Shown: positions 55,971 through 63,945 of the stretch, in pieces
How the letters are laid out: each line of letters opens with the position of its first letter
Numbering within the stretch: the stretch's first letter is position 1
Assembly (NCBI RefSeq): GCF_018449695.1
Contig: NZ_JAAVUY010000002.1
Coordinates: 186,001 to 250,000 of the forward strand
Source: Bradyrhizobium sp. dw_411
Lineage (GTDB): Bacteria > Pseudomonadota > Alphaproteobacteria > Rhizobiales > Xanthobacteraceae
Direction of reading: 5' to 3'
Length of the DNA stretch: 64,000 bases
Position numbers and translations under genes: made by a program
The notes under the pieces: model-generated
Database searches by the model: none
Seen by the model: only the letters and a program-made list of their open reading frames with translations
Told to the model about the DNA's origin: nothing

Positions 55971-57485
55971 TCAGGCTGCCTGACCTGCGCTTACTCGGGA
56001 ATCGGCCAGAGTGTAACTGTCCGACAGCCGCGTTGCCATCGCGGTCGCGCGATCCCAATCATAGGTGCGGTAGCTGTGACCACGGGTGACGAACTGCGCC
56101 CCGGCATAGAACATTTCGTACTGAAGATGACGCGAGGCGAATTCCGATCCCACGGCATCCCAGGTCAGTTTCAACAGCTTGACGCGGTCTTCGCCGCTCA
56201 TGACGGGGGACACCTGCGTCAACGAAATCATGCGCGCGATATCGGGATTGTCGAAATCGGCCGCGGAGGAAGGCAGCATCATCAGCGCGCCGCCCGCGAG
56301 TTCCCGGATCGTGCTGATGATGACCGGATACATCTCCTGCGATTGCACCTGTGCCGCATACAGGAGATGCTTGTTGGGCAGGAAATATTCGCCGCGCATC
56401 GCGCCGCCGGCTTCCATGCCCAGCATCATCCCTTCGATCAGAGATGCCTGCGACGCCAGCTTGCCCAGCACGTCCACGACCGGCGGGAAATTGATGGTGC
56501 CGATGGTTCGTGCAATGCCGCGCGCGAGGCCGACGAGAAAGCGCAGCTTCACCGAAAGCCGGATCTGGGCCTGATAGTTCTGATACACGTGAGCCGGCGT
56601 ATCATGAAGCTGGGCGCGGCACATATCGGTGTCGCGCAGCACGAACACGCGATCCCAGGGCACTTTCACGTCGTCGAAGAAAACGAGCGCGTCGTTTTCA
56701 TCGAACCGGGTTGACAGCGGATTATCGAATTCGCTGACCGCGCTGGCTTCGAAGGATTTGCGCGACAGCAGGTTGATGCCTTTGGTGGCCATCGGCAGCG
56801 CGCAGGAGAAGGCGAGATGTTCCTCTCCGGGCTTCAGGGGTTGCCCGGAACTGATGAAGATCTCATTCGCCATGATAGCGCTGGTCGCGAACAGCTTGGC
56901 GCCGCGGATTGTGATTCCCGAAGAGTCCTGATCGACGATGCGGGCCACCATGTCCTCGGCGCCCTTGCCCTGATCGCCAAATGCCTTCGACCGGTCGCCT
57001 TGGACGTTGTTGATGACGTAAGTGAGGAACATGTCGTCCTGGCGAACGTAGTCGAACCATTCGCGAAAGGCCTTGCCGTACTTCTCGCCGTGGCGATCCA
57101 ACACGTCGATCCCCATCATGATGCCGGACATCGAGGAGGCGACATGGTCGGGGGATCGCCCGAGAAAGCCGCAGGATATCTCCGCCCATTCGACCAGCGC
57201 TTTGCGGCGCTCGACCAGCTCGTCATAGCTGCGCGGCAACTGCCAGCACCGGTTGACGCGGCGGCCGCCGCCGATATCGAAGGTCATGCGTTCGATATTT
57301 TCCGGCTTGGACTGGTGGTCATAGAGCGCGCCGGCGGATGCGACGGCATTTCGATAGGCCGGATGTTCGGCAACGTCGTGGATCAGCTTTCCATTGAGAT
57401 AGACCGACCGGCCGTCGCGCACGCTTTGAATGTGCTGTGCGCCGTTCTTTACGGAGAGGGGTTGCTTCGATCCGGGACCCGTCAT
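55971..57485 (-). CDS. HpaB-family FAD-dependent monooxygenase (copy 2)
   Basis: A 504-residue group D flavin monooxygenase, paralogous to the one at 46524: GRSPDHVASSMSGIMMGIDV, FFDDVKVPWDRVFVL, NYQAQIRLSVKLRFLVGLA and AWDAVGSEFASRH-like DAVGSEFASRHLQYEMFY are shared with small changes. Probably a second hydroxylation in the same pathway. First gene of its operon; a promoter (TTGAAA-N17-TATTCT) with operator site 3 inside lies 60-90 bases upstream. No reductase partner is visible. Confidence 0.9.
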   Translation of the reverse strand: MTGPGSKQPLSVKNGAQHIQSVRDGRSVYLNGKLIHDVAEHPAYRNAVASAGALYDHQSKPENIERMTFDIGGGRRVNRCWQLPRSYDELVERRKALVEWAEISCGFLGRSPDHVASSMSGIMMGIDVLDRHGEKYGKAFREWFDYVRQDDMFLTYVINNVQGDRSKAFGDQGKGAEDMVARIVDQDSSGITIRGAKLFATSAIMANEIFISSGQPLKPGEEHLAFSCALPMATKGINLLSRKSFEASAVSEFDNPLSTRFDENDALVFFDDVKVPWDRVFVLRDTDMCRAQLHDTPAHVYQNYQAQIRLSVKLRFLVGLARGIARTIGTINFPPVVDVLGKLASQASLIEGMMLGMEAGGAMRGEYFLPNKHLLYAAQVQSQEMYPVIISTIRELAGGALMMLPSSAADFDNPDIARMISLTQVSPVMSGEDRVKLLKLTWDAVGSEFASRHLQYEMFYAGAQFVTRGHSYRTYDWDRATAMATRLSDSYTLADSRVSAGQAA

Positions 57486-57546
57486 CGCGGTGCTCCTCCA
57501 TGGCCTGCGGGCTCGTATTGGCCGCGCACGGTGCGAATAGCGTCGG

Positions 57547-57575
57547 AGAATAGCTAATTTAAGAAGCTATTTCAA
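57547..57575 (-). promoter_or_regulatory. Promoter with likely MarR operator, site 3
   Basis: Leftward TTGAAA (57570-57575) and TATTCT (57547-57552) are 17 bases apart. The palindrome TAGCT-N9-AGCTA (57551-57569, arms extending to AATAGCT/AGCTATT) fills the spacer, so a bound repressor would block RNA polymerase. The half sites and 9-base spacing equal those of site 1. Confidence 0.75.
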
Positions 57576-57617
57576 TCCCCTCTTTTTCGAGCTGATGGCC
57601 GGATCTGTCTCAACCGG

Positions 57618-58547
57618 CTAGCCGGCATCCTTGAAACTGAGCAGGCGGTGGATCATCCGGATATTCGCGTAGTCGATCATCTTGCCGTCGACCGTGACGG
57701 CGCCCTGTCCGTTGCGCTCGGCTTCCTGCAGCGCTGCGATGGCGCGATGCGCATAGGCGATCTCTTCGTCGGACGGGATAAAGGCGTCGCGGGTGATCTC
57801 GATCTGGCTGGGATGGATGACCTGCTTGCCGTCGAAGCCCATCGCGGCGGCTTTCATTGCGGTGGAGGTCGTGGCCTTCGCGTCACGGAAGGCGCCGCAG
57901 GGGCCGTCGATGGCGCGCAGCCCAAAGGCGCGCGCCGCCACCAATAGCCGCATCATCGGATAGGCAAAGAGATCGAGCGGGACTTCTTGATAGCCGTCGG
58001 CAGCGCTGGCGACATGCCGATATCCTGACGGCGACGCGCCGATTTCCGCGCTGCGTGCGCCGATCGACGCCGCGAAATCGCCGACGCCCAGATGCAGCGC
58101 TGTCACCAGGCCGCCCATGGCCGCGAGCGTCTCGACATTGACCAGCCCGCGCGCGGTTTCGATCAGCAATTCGATCTCGACAGGCGCATCGCGTTGGCCC
58201 GCGGCGGCCATGATCCATTGGCTGATTTTCGCGACATCGCTGACGGTCTCGGCTTTCGGAATAATGAAGGCATCGAGCCGCTTCAATCCACCGAGGGTCT
58301 CAATCTCACGCTGGATCGACGGGCTGTCGATGGCGTTCAGCCGGACGGAGACGGTCTTGCGACCCCAATCGAGTGTGGTCAGCGCGTCCGCAGCAGCCGC
58401 CAGCGCAGCGGCTTTCTCGGCCAGAGGGACCGCGTCTTCGAGATCCATGAACACGGCGTCCGCAGCGGATGCCGCGGCCTTCTGCACCAACGGCGTGCGA
58501 TGGGCCGGTACGGCGAGATAGCTGCGGGTCAGTCGCGGTGCGGTCAT
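57618..58547 (-). CDS. CitE-like / HpcH-HpaI family lyase
   Basis: A 309-residue TIM-barrel lyase of the citrate lyase beta / malyl-CoA lyase group: RSYLAVPAHRTPLVQKA at the start, VFMDLEDAVPLAEK near 33, IELLIETARGLVNVE and LGVGDFAASIGA with the Mg-binding Glu and Asp, and GKQVIHPSQIEITRDAF near the end. It cleaves or forms a C-C bond beside a CoA thioester. It overlaps the CoA-transferase stop as ATGA, so the pair likely activates then cleaves a carboxylic acid intermediate. Confidence 0.88.
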   Translation of the reverse strand: MTAPRLTRSYLAVPAHRTPLVQKAAASAADAVFMDLEDAVPLAEKAAALAAAADALTTLDWGRKTVSVRLNAIDSPSIQREIETLGGLKRLDAFIIPKAETVSDVAKISQWIMAAAGQRDAPVEIELLIETARGLVNVETLAAMGGLVTALHLGVGDFAASIGARSAEIGASPSGYRHVASAADGYQEVPLDLFAYPMMRLLVAARAFGLRAIDGPCGAFRDAKATTSTAMKAAAMGFDGKQVIHPSQIEITRDAFIPSDEEIAYAHRAIAALQEAERNGQGAVTVDGKMIDYANIRMIHRLLSFKDAG

Positions 58548-59716
58548 GGCTGAGCCTTCGTCGACAGGCCGAGTTCGGCCAAAATTGTCTCGGTGTGTTC
58601 GCCGACGGCGGGAATATCGCCCATCACAGGCGAGACACCGGGGATGATGATCGCGGGCAGGAAACTGGTTAGCGGCCCATTGGGCGAGCCGACCTTGCGA
58701 ACACGGTCGCGGCTGTGGAGCTGCGGATGCCTGAGGAAGGCTTCGACGGTGTTCATGTTCGCATTCGCGATCGACGCGTCTTCGAGCCGCTGCATCACCT
58801 CGGCGGCCGAAAATTTTGCGAAATGCTGCTCGATCAGCGCCTCCAGCACATCGCGGTTTTGCATGCGCTGCGGATTACTTGAAAAGCGCGGATCGCTCGC
58901 CAATGCCGCGTCACCTAAGACCTGCGCGCAGAGCGCGATCCATTCGCGCTCGTTCTGGATACCGAAGAACACCACGCCGCCGTCGCCCGCCTTGAACGGC
59001 CCGTACGGCGCGATGGTCGCATGACGCGTACCGGTGCGCACCAGCGGCTTGCCGGCGCCTTCGGTGTAATAGGCCGGATAGCTCATCCACTCGGTCATGG
59101 AGTCGAACAGGGACACTTCGAACGCCATGCCCTTGCCGGTGCGCTCGCGGTTGAACAGCGCCATCAGCACGCCGTTGACAATATACATGCCGGTGGCGGT
59201 ATCGACGACGGCGATGCCGCATTTGGCGGGCTGTTCCTGGGTGCCGTTGATCGACAGGAATCCCGCCTCGCATTGCACCAAGAGGTCATAGGCTTTTTTC
59301 TGGCTGTAGGGGCCACCGCTGCCATAACCGGAGATGTCGCAGGCGATCAGGCGAGGGAAGCGCTCGACCAGCGTTGCGGCATCCAGACCCAGCCGCTTGG
59401 CCGCGCCCGGCGCCAGGTTTTGCAGAAAGACATCCGCCTGCGGCAGCAACGCATCCAGCACTTCCTTGCCTTCATCGCTTTTCACATCGAGCGCGAGGCT
59501 TTCCTTTGACCGGTTGGTCCAGGCGAACTGGCTCGACATCCCGTTCATCACGTAATCGTAGTCGCGGCAAAAATCGCCTTTGCCCGGCCGCTCGATCTTG
59601 ATGACGCGCGCGCCCCAATCGGCAAGGTGCCGGCTGGCCAGCGGTGCCGCGATGGCTTGCTCCAACGAGACGACGGTAATGCCGGACAGGGGCAAAACGG
59701 GCTGTCCTGCTTTCAT
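58544..59716 (-). CDS. Family III (CaiB/BaiF) CoA-transferase
   Basis: A 390-residue CoA-transferase: VVSLEQAIAAPLASRHLADWGARVIKIERPG near the N-terminus, MSSQFAWTNRSKESLALDVK, and GYGSGGPYSQKKAYDLLVQ containing the likely catalytic Asp (AYD). It swaps CoA between an acyl-CoA and a free acid, feeding the CitE-like lyase encoded by the overlapping gene. The two form a leftward unit before the HpaB2 promoter; read-through into HpaB2 is possible. Confidence 0.9.
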   Translation of the reverse strand: MKAGQPVLPLSGITVVSLEQAIAAPLASRHLADWGARVIKIERPGKGDFCRDYDYVMNGMSSQFAWTNRSKESLALDVKSDEGKEVLDALLPQADVFLQNLAPGAAKRLGLDAATLVERFPRLIACDISGYGSGGPYSQKKAYDLLVQCEAGFLSINGTQEQPAKCGIAVVDTATGMYIVNGVLMALFNRERTGKGMAFEVSLFDSMTEWMSYPAYYTEGAGKPLVRTGTRHATIAPYGPFKAGDGGVVFFGIQNEREWIALCAQVLGDAALASDPRFSSNPQRMQNRDVLEALIEQHFAKFSAAEVMQRLEDASIANANMNTVEAFLRHPQLHSRDRVRKVGSPNGPLTSFLPAIIIPGVSPVMGDIPAVGEHTETILAELGLSTKAQP

Positions 59717-59900
59717 GGCAGCTTCTCCAGAAGAACTTTCAAGCGGATTTGTTGCGCGGCCAGATGGTCATGACCGGACAACATGCTAGACTAGCTCGCA
59801 CTGGCGGGCCTCATTATCAAGCCGATTTATCCGCATGGCATGGTGGGGCAGAAAGCGCTGATCAAGGCGCCCGACAACAGAACAGGGAAGGAACCCGCAC

Positions 59901-60911
59901 GTGCAGCCAATCATGCGCAGCGCCATTTTGTCGGGCTTGGTCGCGGTGGCAATGGCCATCGGCAACCAGGCCAGTGCCCAACAGCCGATCATTATCAAAT
60001 TCAGCCATGTGGTGGCGCCGGATACCCCGAAGGGGAAGGGCGCGCTGAAATTCCAGGAGCTGGCGGAAAAATATACCGGCGGCAAGGTCAAGGTCGAGGT
60101 GTTTGCCAATTCGACCCTCTACAAGGACAAGGAAGAGCTTGAAGCGCTGCAACTCGGCGCTGTGCAGATGCTGGCGCCCTCGCTGGCGAAGTTCGGCCCG
60201 CTCGGCGTCAAGGAATTCGAGGTTTTCGACCTGCCTTACATCATTCCCGACAAGGCTGCGCTGGCGCGCGTTACCAAGGGCAAAGTCGCCAAGGAATTGT
60301 TCGCCAAGCTGGCGCCAAAGGGCATCGAAGGCCTCGCTTATTGGGATAACGGCTTCAAGATCATGACGGCCAACAAGCCGATGCATCATGTCGCCGATTT
60401 CCATGGCATGAAGATGCGGATTCAGTCCTCAAAGGTGCTGGAGTCCGAGATGCGGGCGCTGGGCGCCATTCCGCAGGCGATGGCTTTTTCCGAAGTCTAT
60501 CAGGCGATGTCGACCGGCGTGGTCGATGGCGCAGAGAACCCGCCGTCCAACGTCTATACGCAGAAGATGCACGAGGTCCAAAAACACGCAACGATGTCCA
60601 ACCACGGTTATGTCGGCTACGCCGTGATCGTGAACAAGAAGTTCTGGGACGGGCTGCCAGCCGATATCCGGTCGCAAGTGCAAAAGGCGATGGACGATGC
60701 AACCGACTACGCCAACGGCATCGCGCAGCAGGAAAACGATGACGCGATCGCAGCGATGAAGAAGGCGGGCACCATGACCTTCTATGAGCTGACGCCGGAC
60801 GAAAAGGCCGAATGGATGAAGGCCATGCAACCGGTGGCGGACGAGATGGCGTCCCGCATCGGCAAGGATTTGATCGAGCAATTCCGAAAAGAGGCTGGCG
60901 GCGGAAGCTAA
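59901..60911 (+). CDS. TRAP transporter DctP-type binding protein
   Basis: A 336-residue exported receptor. Signal peptide SAILSGLVAVAMAIGNQASA is followed by IIIKFSHVVAPDTPKGKGAL, FANSTLYKDKEELEALQLG, MKMRIQSSKVLESEMRALGA (with the conserved Arg that binds the ligand carboxylate) and VVDGAENPPSNV, typical of DctP. TRAP receptors bind organic acids. No DctQ/DctM membrane gene is present in the window. The start is GTG at 59901 or ATG at 59913. Confidence 0.9.
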   Translation: MQPIMRSAILSGLVAVAMAIGNQASAQQPIIIKFSHVVAPDTPKGKGALKFQELAEKYTGGKVKVEVFANSTLYKDKEELEALQLGAVQMLAPSLAKFGPLGVKEFEVFDLPYIIPDKAALARVTKGKVAKELFAKLAPKGIEGLAYWDNGFKIMTANKPMHHVADFHGMKMRIQSSKVLESEMRALGAIPQAMAFSEVYQAMSTGVVDGAENPPSNVYTQKMHEVQKHATMSNHGYVGYAVIVNKKFWDGLPADIRSQVQKAMDDATDYANGIAQQENDDAIAAMKKAGTMTFYELTPDEKAEWMKAMQPVADEMASRIGKDLIEQFRKEAGGGS

Positions 60912-61178
60912 GCCGCTTTTTGCGGCGACGCTGCCCTAAATCAGGGCGCGTGACGGCACCGATGTTTTGTCAGGCCGATGCGCGCGACGCTCGGCGAAGA
61001 TGCAGGCGTGACCATCCGCAATTTCGGCAGGTATTCCCGTCGCGCGCAGGTTCGTTTGCCGCTATGCGGCGCTTGGCGCTGTCGCACGTCCCCCGATCTG
61101 TTGCATAGTCCGTTCAGCGGTGGCCGGCTTCGGCACCTTCGTTCTGTCATCGCGGCGACGCCGCAGAGAGGAAAACCT

Positions 61179-61589
61179 GTGTCAGCAGAAATCAACATCT
61201 ATAATCCCGAAGAGCTTGGGCCTCCGATGGGCCAATACACCCATGTGACGCGCGTGAAGGCGAACGAATTCCTGTTCATCGCCGGGATGCTGTCAGGCGA
61301 TTCCGCGGGTAATGTCATCGGTGAGGGCGATTTCGATCTCCAGACCCGGCAGGTATTTCGCAATATCGAGGCCGCGCTCAGATCAGCCGGAGCGTCCTGG
61401 GGCAATGTCGTTCAGTTCACGACCTATCTCGTCCACTCGCAGGACATTCCCAAATTCATGGAATTCCGCCTGCGCGAATTCCCGAAGATGTTTCCGAACG
61501 GAAAGTATCCGCCGAATACCTTGCTGATGGTCGACCGGCTCGTGAAGGAGCCTTTTTTGGTCGAAGTGCAGACCATCGCGGCGGTCTGA
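61179..61589 (+). CDS. RidA-family protein lacking the catalytic Arg
   Basis: A 136-residue YjgF/YER057c/UK114 fold: FLFIAGMLSGDSAGNVIGEG, QTRQVFRNIEAALRSAGAS and VVQFTTYLV are typical. Where active RidA has RPAST, this one has YPPNT, so the Arg that binds the iminoacid carboxylate (Arg105 in E. coli) is Tyr. Such Rid subfamily members often have other or unknown activities. GTG start at 61179 with GAGAGGA upstream. First of three genes running rightward. Confidence 0.85.
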   Translation: MSAEINIYNPEELGPPMGQYTHVTRVKANEFLFIAGMLSGDSAGNVIGEGDFDLQTRQVFRNIEAALRSAGASWGNVVQFTTYLVHSQDIPKFMEFRLREFPKMFPNGKYPPNTLLMVDRLVKEPFLVEVQTIAAV

Positions 61590-61625
61590 TCGCGGCTGGT
61601 CCGCGAGTTGCAGGGAGAAATGTCG

Positions 61626-62030
61626 ATGACGCAGTCCAAACGCAGGGAATTCAGGGTGGCCGGGCTCCCGGCCGCGATCAGTCATTATACCGATGCGGTC
61701 CGGTTCGGCGACATCCTGTTCGTCTCCGGGCTGACGGCGCATGACGCGGCGGGGCAACTCGTTGGCGGAGCGGATGCGGCGGCGCAGACCCGCCAAATCC
61801 TGAAGAATCTGACGCTCGTGCTCGATGCGGCGGGAGCGACCATGGCCGATGTTCTCAAGGTGACGGTATTCCTGACCGACATCGATGATCGCGCCGTGAT
61901 CAACCCGGTGCGGCGGGAATTCTTCGGTGACGCACGGCCGGCCAGCACGCTGATCGAAGTCAGCAAGCTGGCGCTTCCGGAGATGAAGGTCGAGATCGAG
62001 GCTGTCGTGGGATTGCCGGGAGCGAGCTGA
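61626..62030 (+). CDS. RidA-family enamine/imine deaminase
   Basis: A 134-residue RidA-type protein: ILFVSGLTAHDAAGQLVGG, AQTRQILKNLTLVLDAAGAT and ARPASTLIEVSKLALPEMKVEIEA with the catalytic Arg in RPAST intact. RidA proteins hydrolyse reactive enamines or imines to 2-oxo acids and ammonia. In this cluster it may handle the enamine released by ring opening. AGGGAG lies 8 bases before ATG at 61626; ATG at 61620 is an alternative. Confidence 0.87.
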   Translation: MTQSKRREFRVAGLPAAISHYTDAVRFGDILFVSGLTAHDAAGQLVGGADAAAQTRQILKNLTLVLDAAGATMADVLKVTVFLTDIDDRAVINPVRREFFGDARPASTLIEVSKLALPEMKVEIEAVVGLPGAS

Positions 62031-62075
62031 CGATTGGTGTGCAAGGATATTGGAAAAGGATATCGGAAGGTGAAT

Positions 62076-63287
62076 ATGAAGTTTGAGCTGAAAACAAGCG
62101 CTATCCTTGCTTCCATCATTTTCCTGGGCGGAGCATCCGTTCAGGCGCAGACGCCAAATAAGCCGATCAAGATCGGCATCCTCAGCGACATGTCGAGTCT
62201 TTACGCGGACCAGGCGGGTGCGGGGTCCGTCGAGGCCGCCAAGATGGCGATCGAGGATGCCGGCGGCACGTTCGGCGGCCAGCCGATTGAGCTCGTCTCT
62301 GCGGATCACCAGCACAAGACCGATGTCGGCACCTCCATCGTCCGGCACTGGTTCGATGTCGATGGCGTCGATGTGGTAGCCGACATGCCAAACTCGGCGG
62401 TTGCACTTGCTGTGCAGCAGATCGTCAAGGACAAGAACAAGATCGCGCTTTACGTCACCGCAGCCACGACCGAACTAACCGGCAAGCAATGCTCGCCGAA
62501 TGGAATCCAGTGGGCCTATGACGCCTATTCGAATGCGGCCGGTCTTGCCAAGGCACTCGTCGCGAAAGGTGACAAGAGCTGGTATTTCCTGACGGTTGAT
62601 TATGCGCTCGGTATCTCGCTGCAGAACGAGGCCTCGAAGGCGATCACGGCGCTCGGCGGCACGGTGGTCGGCAGTGCGCGCCATCCGCTGAATAATTCCG
62701 ACTTCAGTTCCTTCCTGCTGCAGGCACAGGCGTCGAATGCGAAAGTGATCGCGTTTGCCAATGGAGGTTCGGACACCATCAATTCCCTCAAGCAGGCGAC
62801 GGAATTCGGCTTGACCAGGGATCACGTCATCGTTGCACCCCTGGTTTATATTTCCGATATCCACAGCATGGGCCTGCCGGTGGCGCAGGGCCTGACTTTC
62901 GTCGAGGGATTTTATTGGGATCTTAACGACGATACGCGCGCGTGGTCGAAGCGGTTCTTCGAACGGCGCAAGGCGATGCCAACCATGACCCATGCCGGGG
63001 TTTATTCGGCGGTGTCGCATTATCTCAAGGCCGTCAAAGCGGTCGGGACTTCCGACAGCCAGGCGGTGCTGGCCAAAATGCGTGAAATGCCGGTCGATGA
63101 CTTTTTCTCGCGAGGCGGCACGATCCGAAAGGACGGCCGCATGGTGCACGACATGCTGCTAGTGCAGGTCAAGACGCCGGTCGAATCCAAATATCCCTGG
63201 GATTATTACAAGGTGCTCGCGACGATCCCCGGCGATCAGGCGTTCCGTCCGATCGCGGAAAGCGAATGCCCGCTGGTGAAACAGTAA
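62076..63287 (+). CDS. Second LivK-like ABC substrate-binding protein
   Basis: A 403-residue exported receptor. Signal peptide KTSAILASIIFLGGASVQAQ is followed by KIGILSDMSSLYADQAGAGS and type I periplasmic features (FGGQPIELVSADHQHKTDVG, DVVADMPNSAVALAVQQI). It differs clearly from the receptor at 52014, so it may bind a related compound and share LivHMGF. GGAAGG precedes ATG at 62076. Same direction as the two RidA genes, 45 bases after the second. Confidence 0.9.
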   Translation: MKFELKTSAILASIIFLGGASVQAQTPNKPIKIGILSDMSSLYADQAGAGSVEAAKMAIEDAGGTFGGQPIELVSADHQHKTDVGTSIVRHWFDVDGVDVVADMPNSAVALAVQQIVKDKNKIALYVTAATTELTGKQCSPNGIQWAYDAYSNAAGLAKALVAKGDKSWYFLTVDYALGISLQNEASKAITALGGTVVGSARHPLNNSDFSSFLLQAQASNAKVIAFANGGSDTINSLKQATEFGLTRDHVIVAPLVYISDIHSMGLPVAQGLTFVEGFYWDLNDDTRAWSKRFFERRKAMPTMTHAGVYSAVSHYLKAVKAVGTSDSQAVLAKMREMPVDDFFSRGGTIRKDGRMVHDMLLVQVKTPVESKYPWDYYKVLATIPGDQAFRPIAESECPLVKQ

Positions 63288-63308
63288 CCTTCGAAAAAAA
63301 GGACGTGG

Positions 63309-63331
63309 ATGGCCGGGACAGGCCCGGCCAT
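63309..63331. repeat. REP-like intergenic hairpin of rhizobia
   Basis: ATGGCCGGG and CCCGGCCAT flank ACAGG in perfect 9-bp complementarity. Leftward translation gives MAGPVPAIHV, the usual false peptide produced by this repeat family in Bradyrhizobium and relatives. It lies just after the binding-protein stop and may protect or end the mRNA. Confidence 0.7.
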
Positions 63332-63429
63332 GACGAGCTGGATGATCGGTTCTGGCGCGATCTGGAGTTCGGCTGGGATGTTTGCTAGGACGTTTCGACT
63401 TGATATCGGCGTCGATTGGCGAATTCGCA

Positions 63430-63936
63430 ATGAAGCTATTCATGTTTTACGTCGGCGGCGACTGCGGCAATGCGAATGTCGAATTGCATGACGTCCGCTT
63501 CTCGATCGGCAACACGCCGGAAGATTGTTACGAAGATTTGCGTCAGCAATGGTGGGGCACCCCCAAGAGCCTGCATCTGGATTGCTGGGGACCGGTGGAA
63601 CAGGCCGACGGATTCGATGTCACGCTGACGACCGAACCGTCAGGCGATCAGGCCCTCAAGCTCTTCTTCGTCAATCTCGGCGGATATAGCCCGCTGGATT
63701 TCGCCGAGCTGCACAAGAACGTCCTGATCGTGGCGCCGGACGCCGCATCGGCCAAGCAAAAGGCGCTGACGCAAACCAACGGCTGGTCGCTGCCGCACAA
63801 GGATCGCCTGTTCGAGGTTGAAAAGGCCATGGACCTGACCGCCTTGTTGCAAAGCCATGGGCGCTTTATCAGTCTGACGCCCGCGACGACTTCAAAGCCG
63901 TTCGCTTTCGAATGCGATTATCGGCCGATCGCCTGA
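63430..63936 (+). CDS. DUF1543-family protein
   Basis: A 168-residue protein of the DUF1543 type: KLFMFYVGGDCGNANVELHD at the start, then VRFSIGNTPEDCYEDLRQQW and LHLDCWGPVEQADGFDVTLT, with a second half FFVNLGGYSPLDFAELHKN that repeats the first-half layout. Function unknown. ATG at 63430 begins the domain directly; the longer reading from 63382 runs through untypical sequence. Confidence 0.8.
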   Translation: MKLFMFYVGGDCGNANVELHDVRFSIGNTPEDCYEDLRQQWWGTPKSLHLDCWGPVEQADGFDVTLTTEPSGDQALKLFFVNLGGYSPLDFAELHKNVLIVAPDAASAKQKALTQTNGWSLPHKDRLFEVEKAMDLTALLQSHGRFISLTPATTSKPFAFECDYRPIA

Positions 63937-63945
63937 GATCGCGTT

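Noticed and set aside
60912..61178. Small stems GCCGC-T5-GCGGC and GCCCT-N5-AGGGC after the TRAP gene as a terminator
   Set aside because: Stems are only 5 bp and the T-run is in the loop; not convincing.
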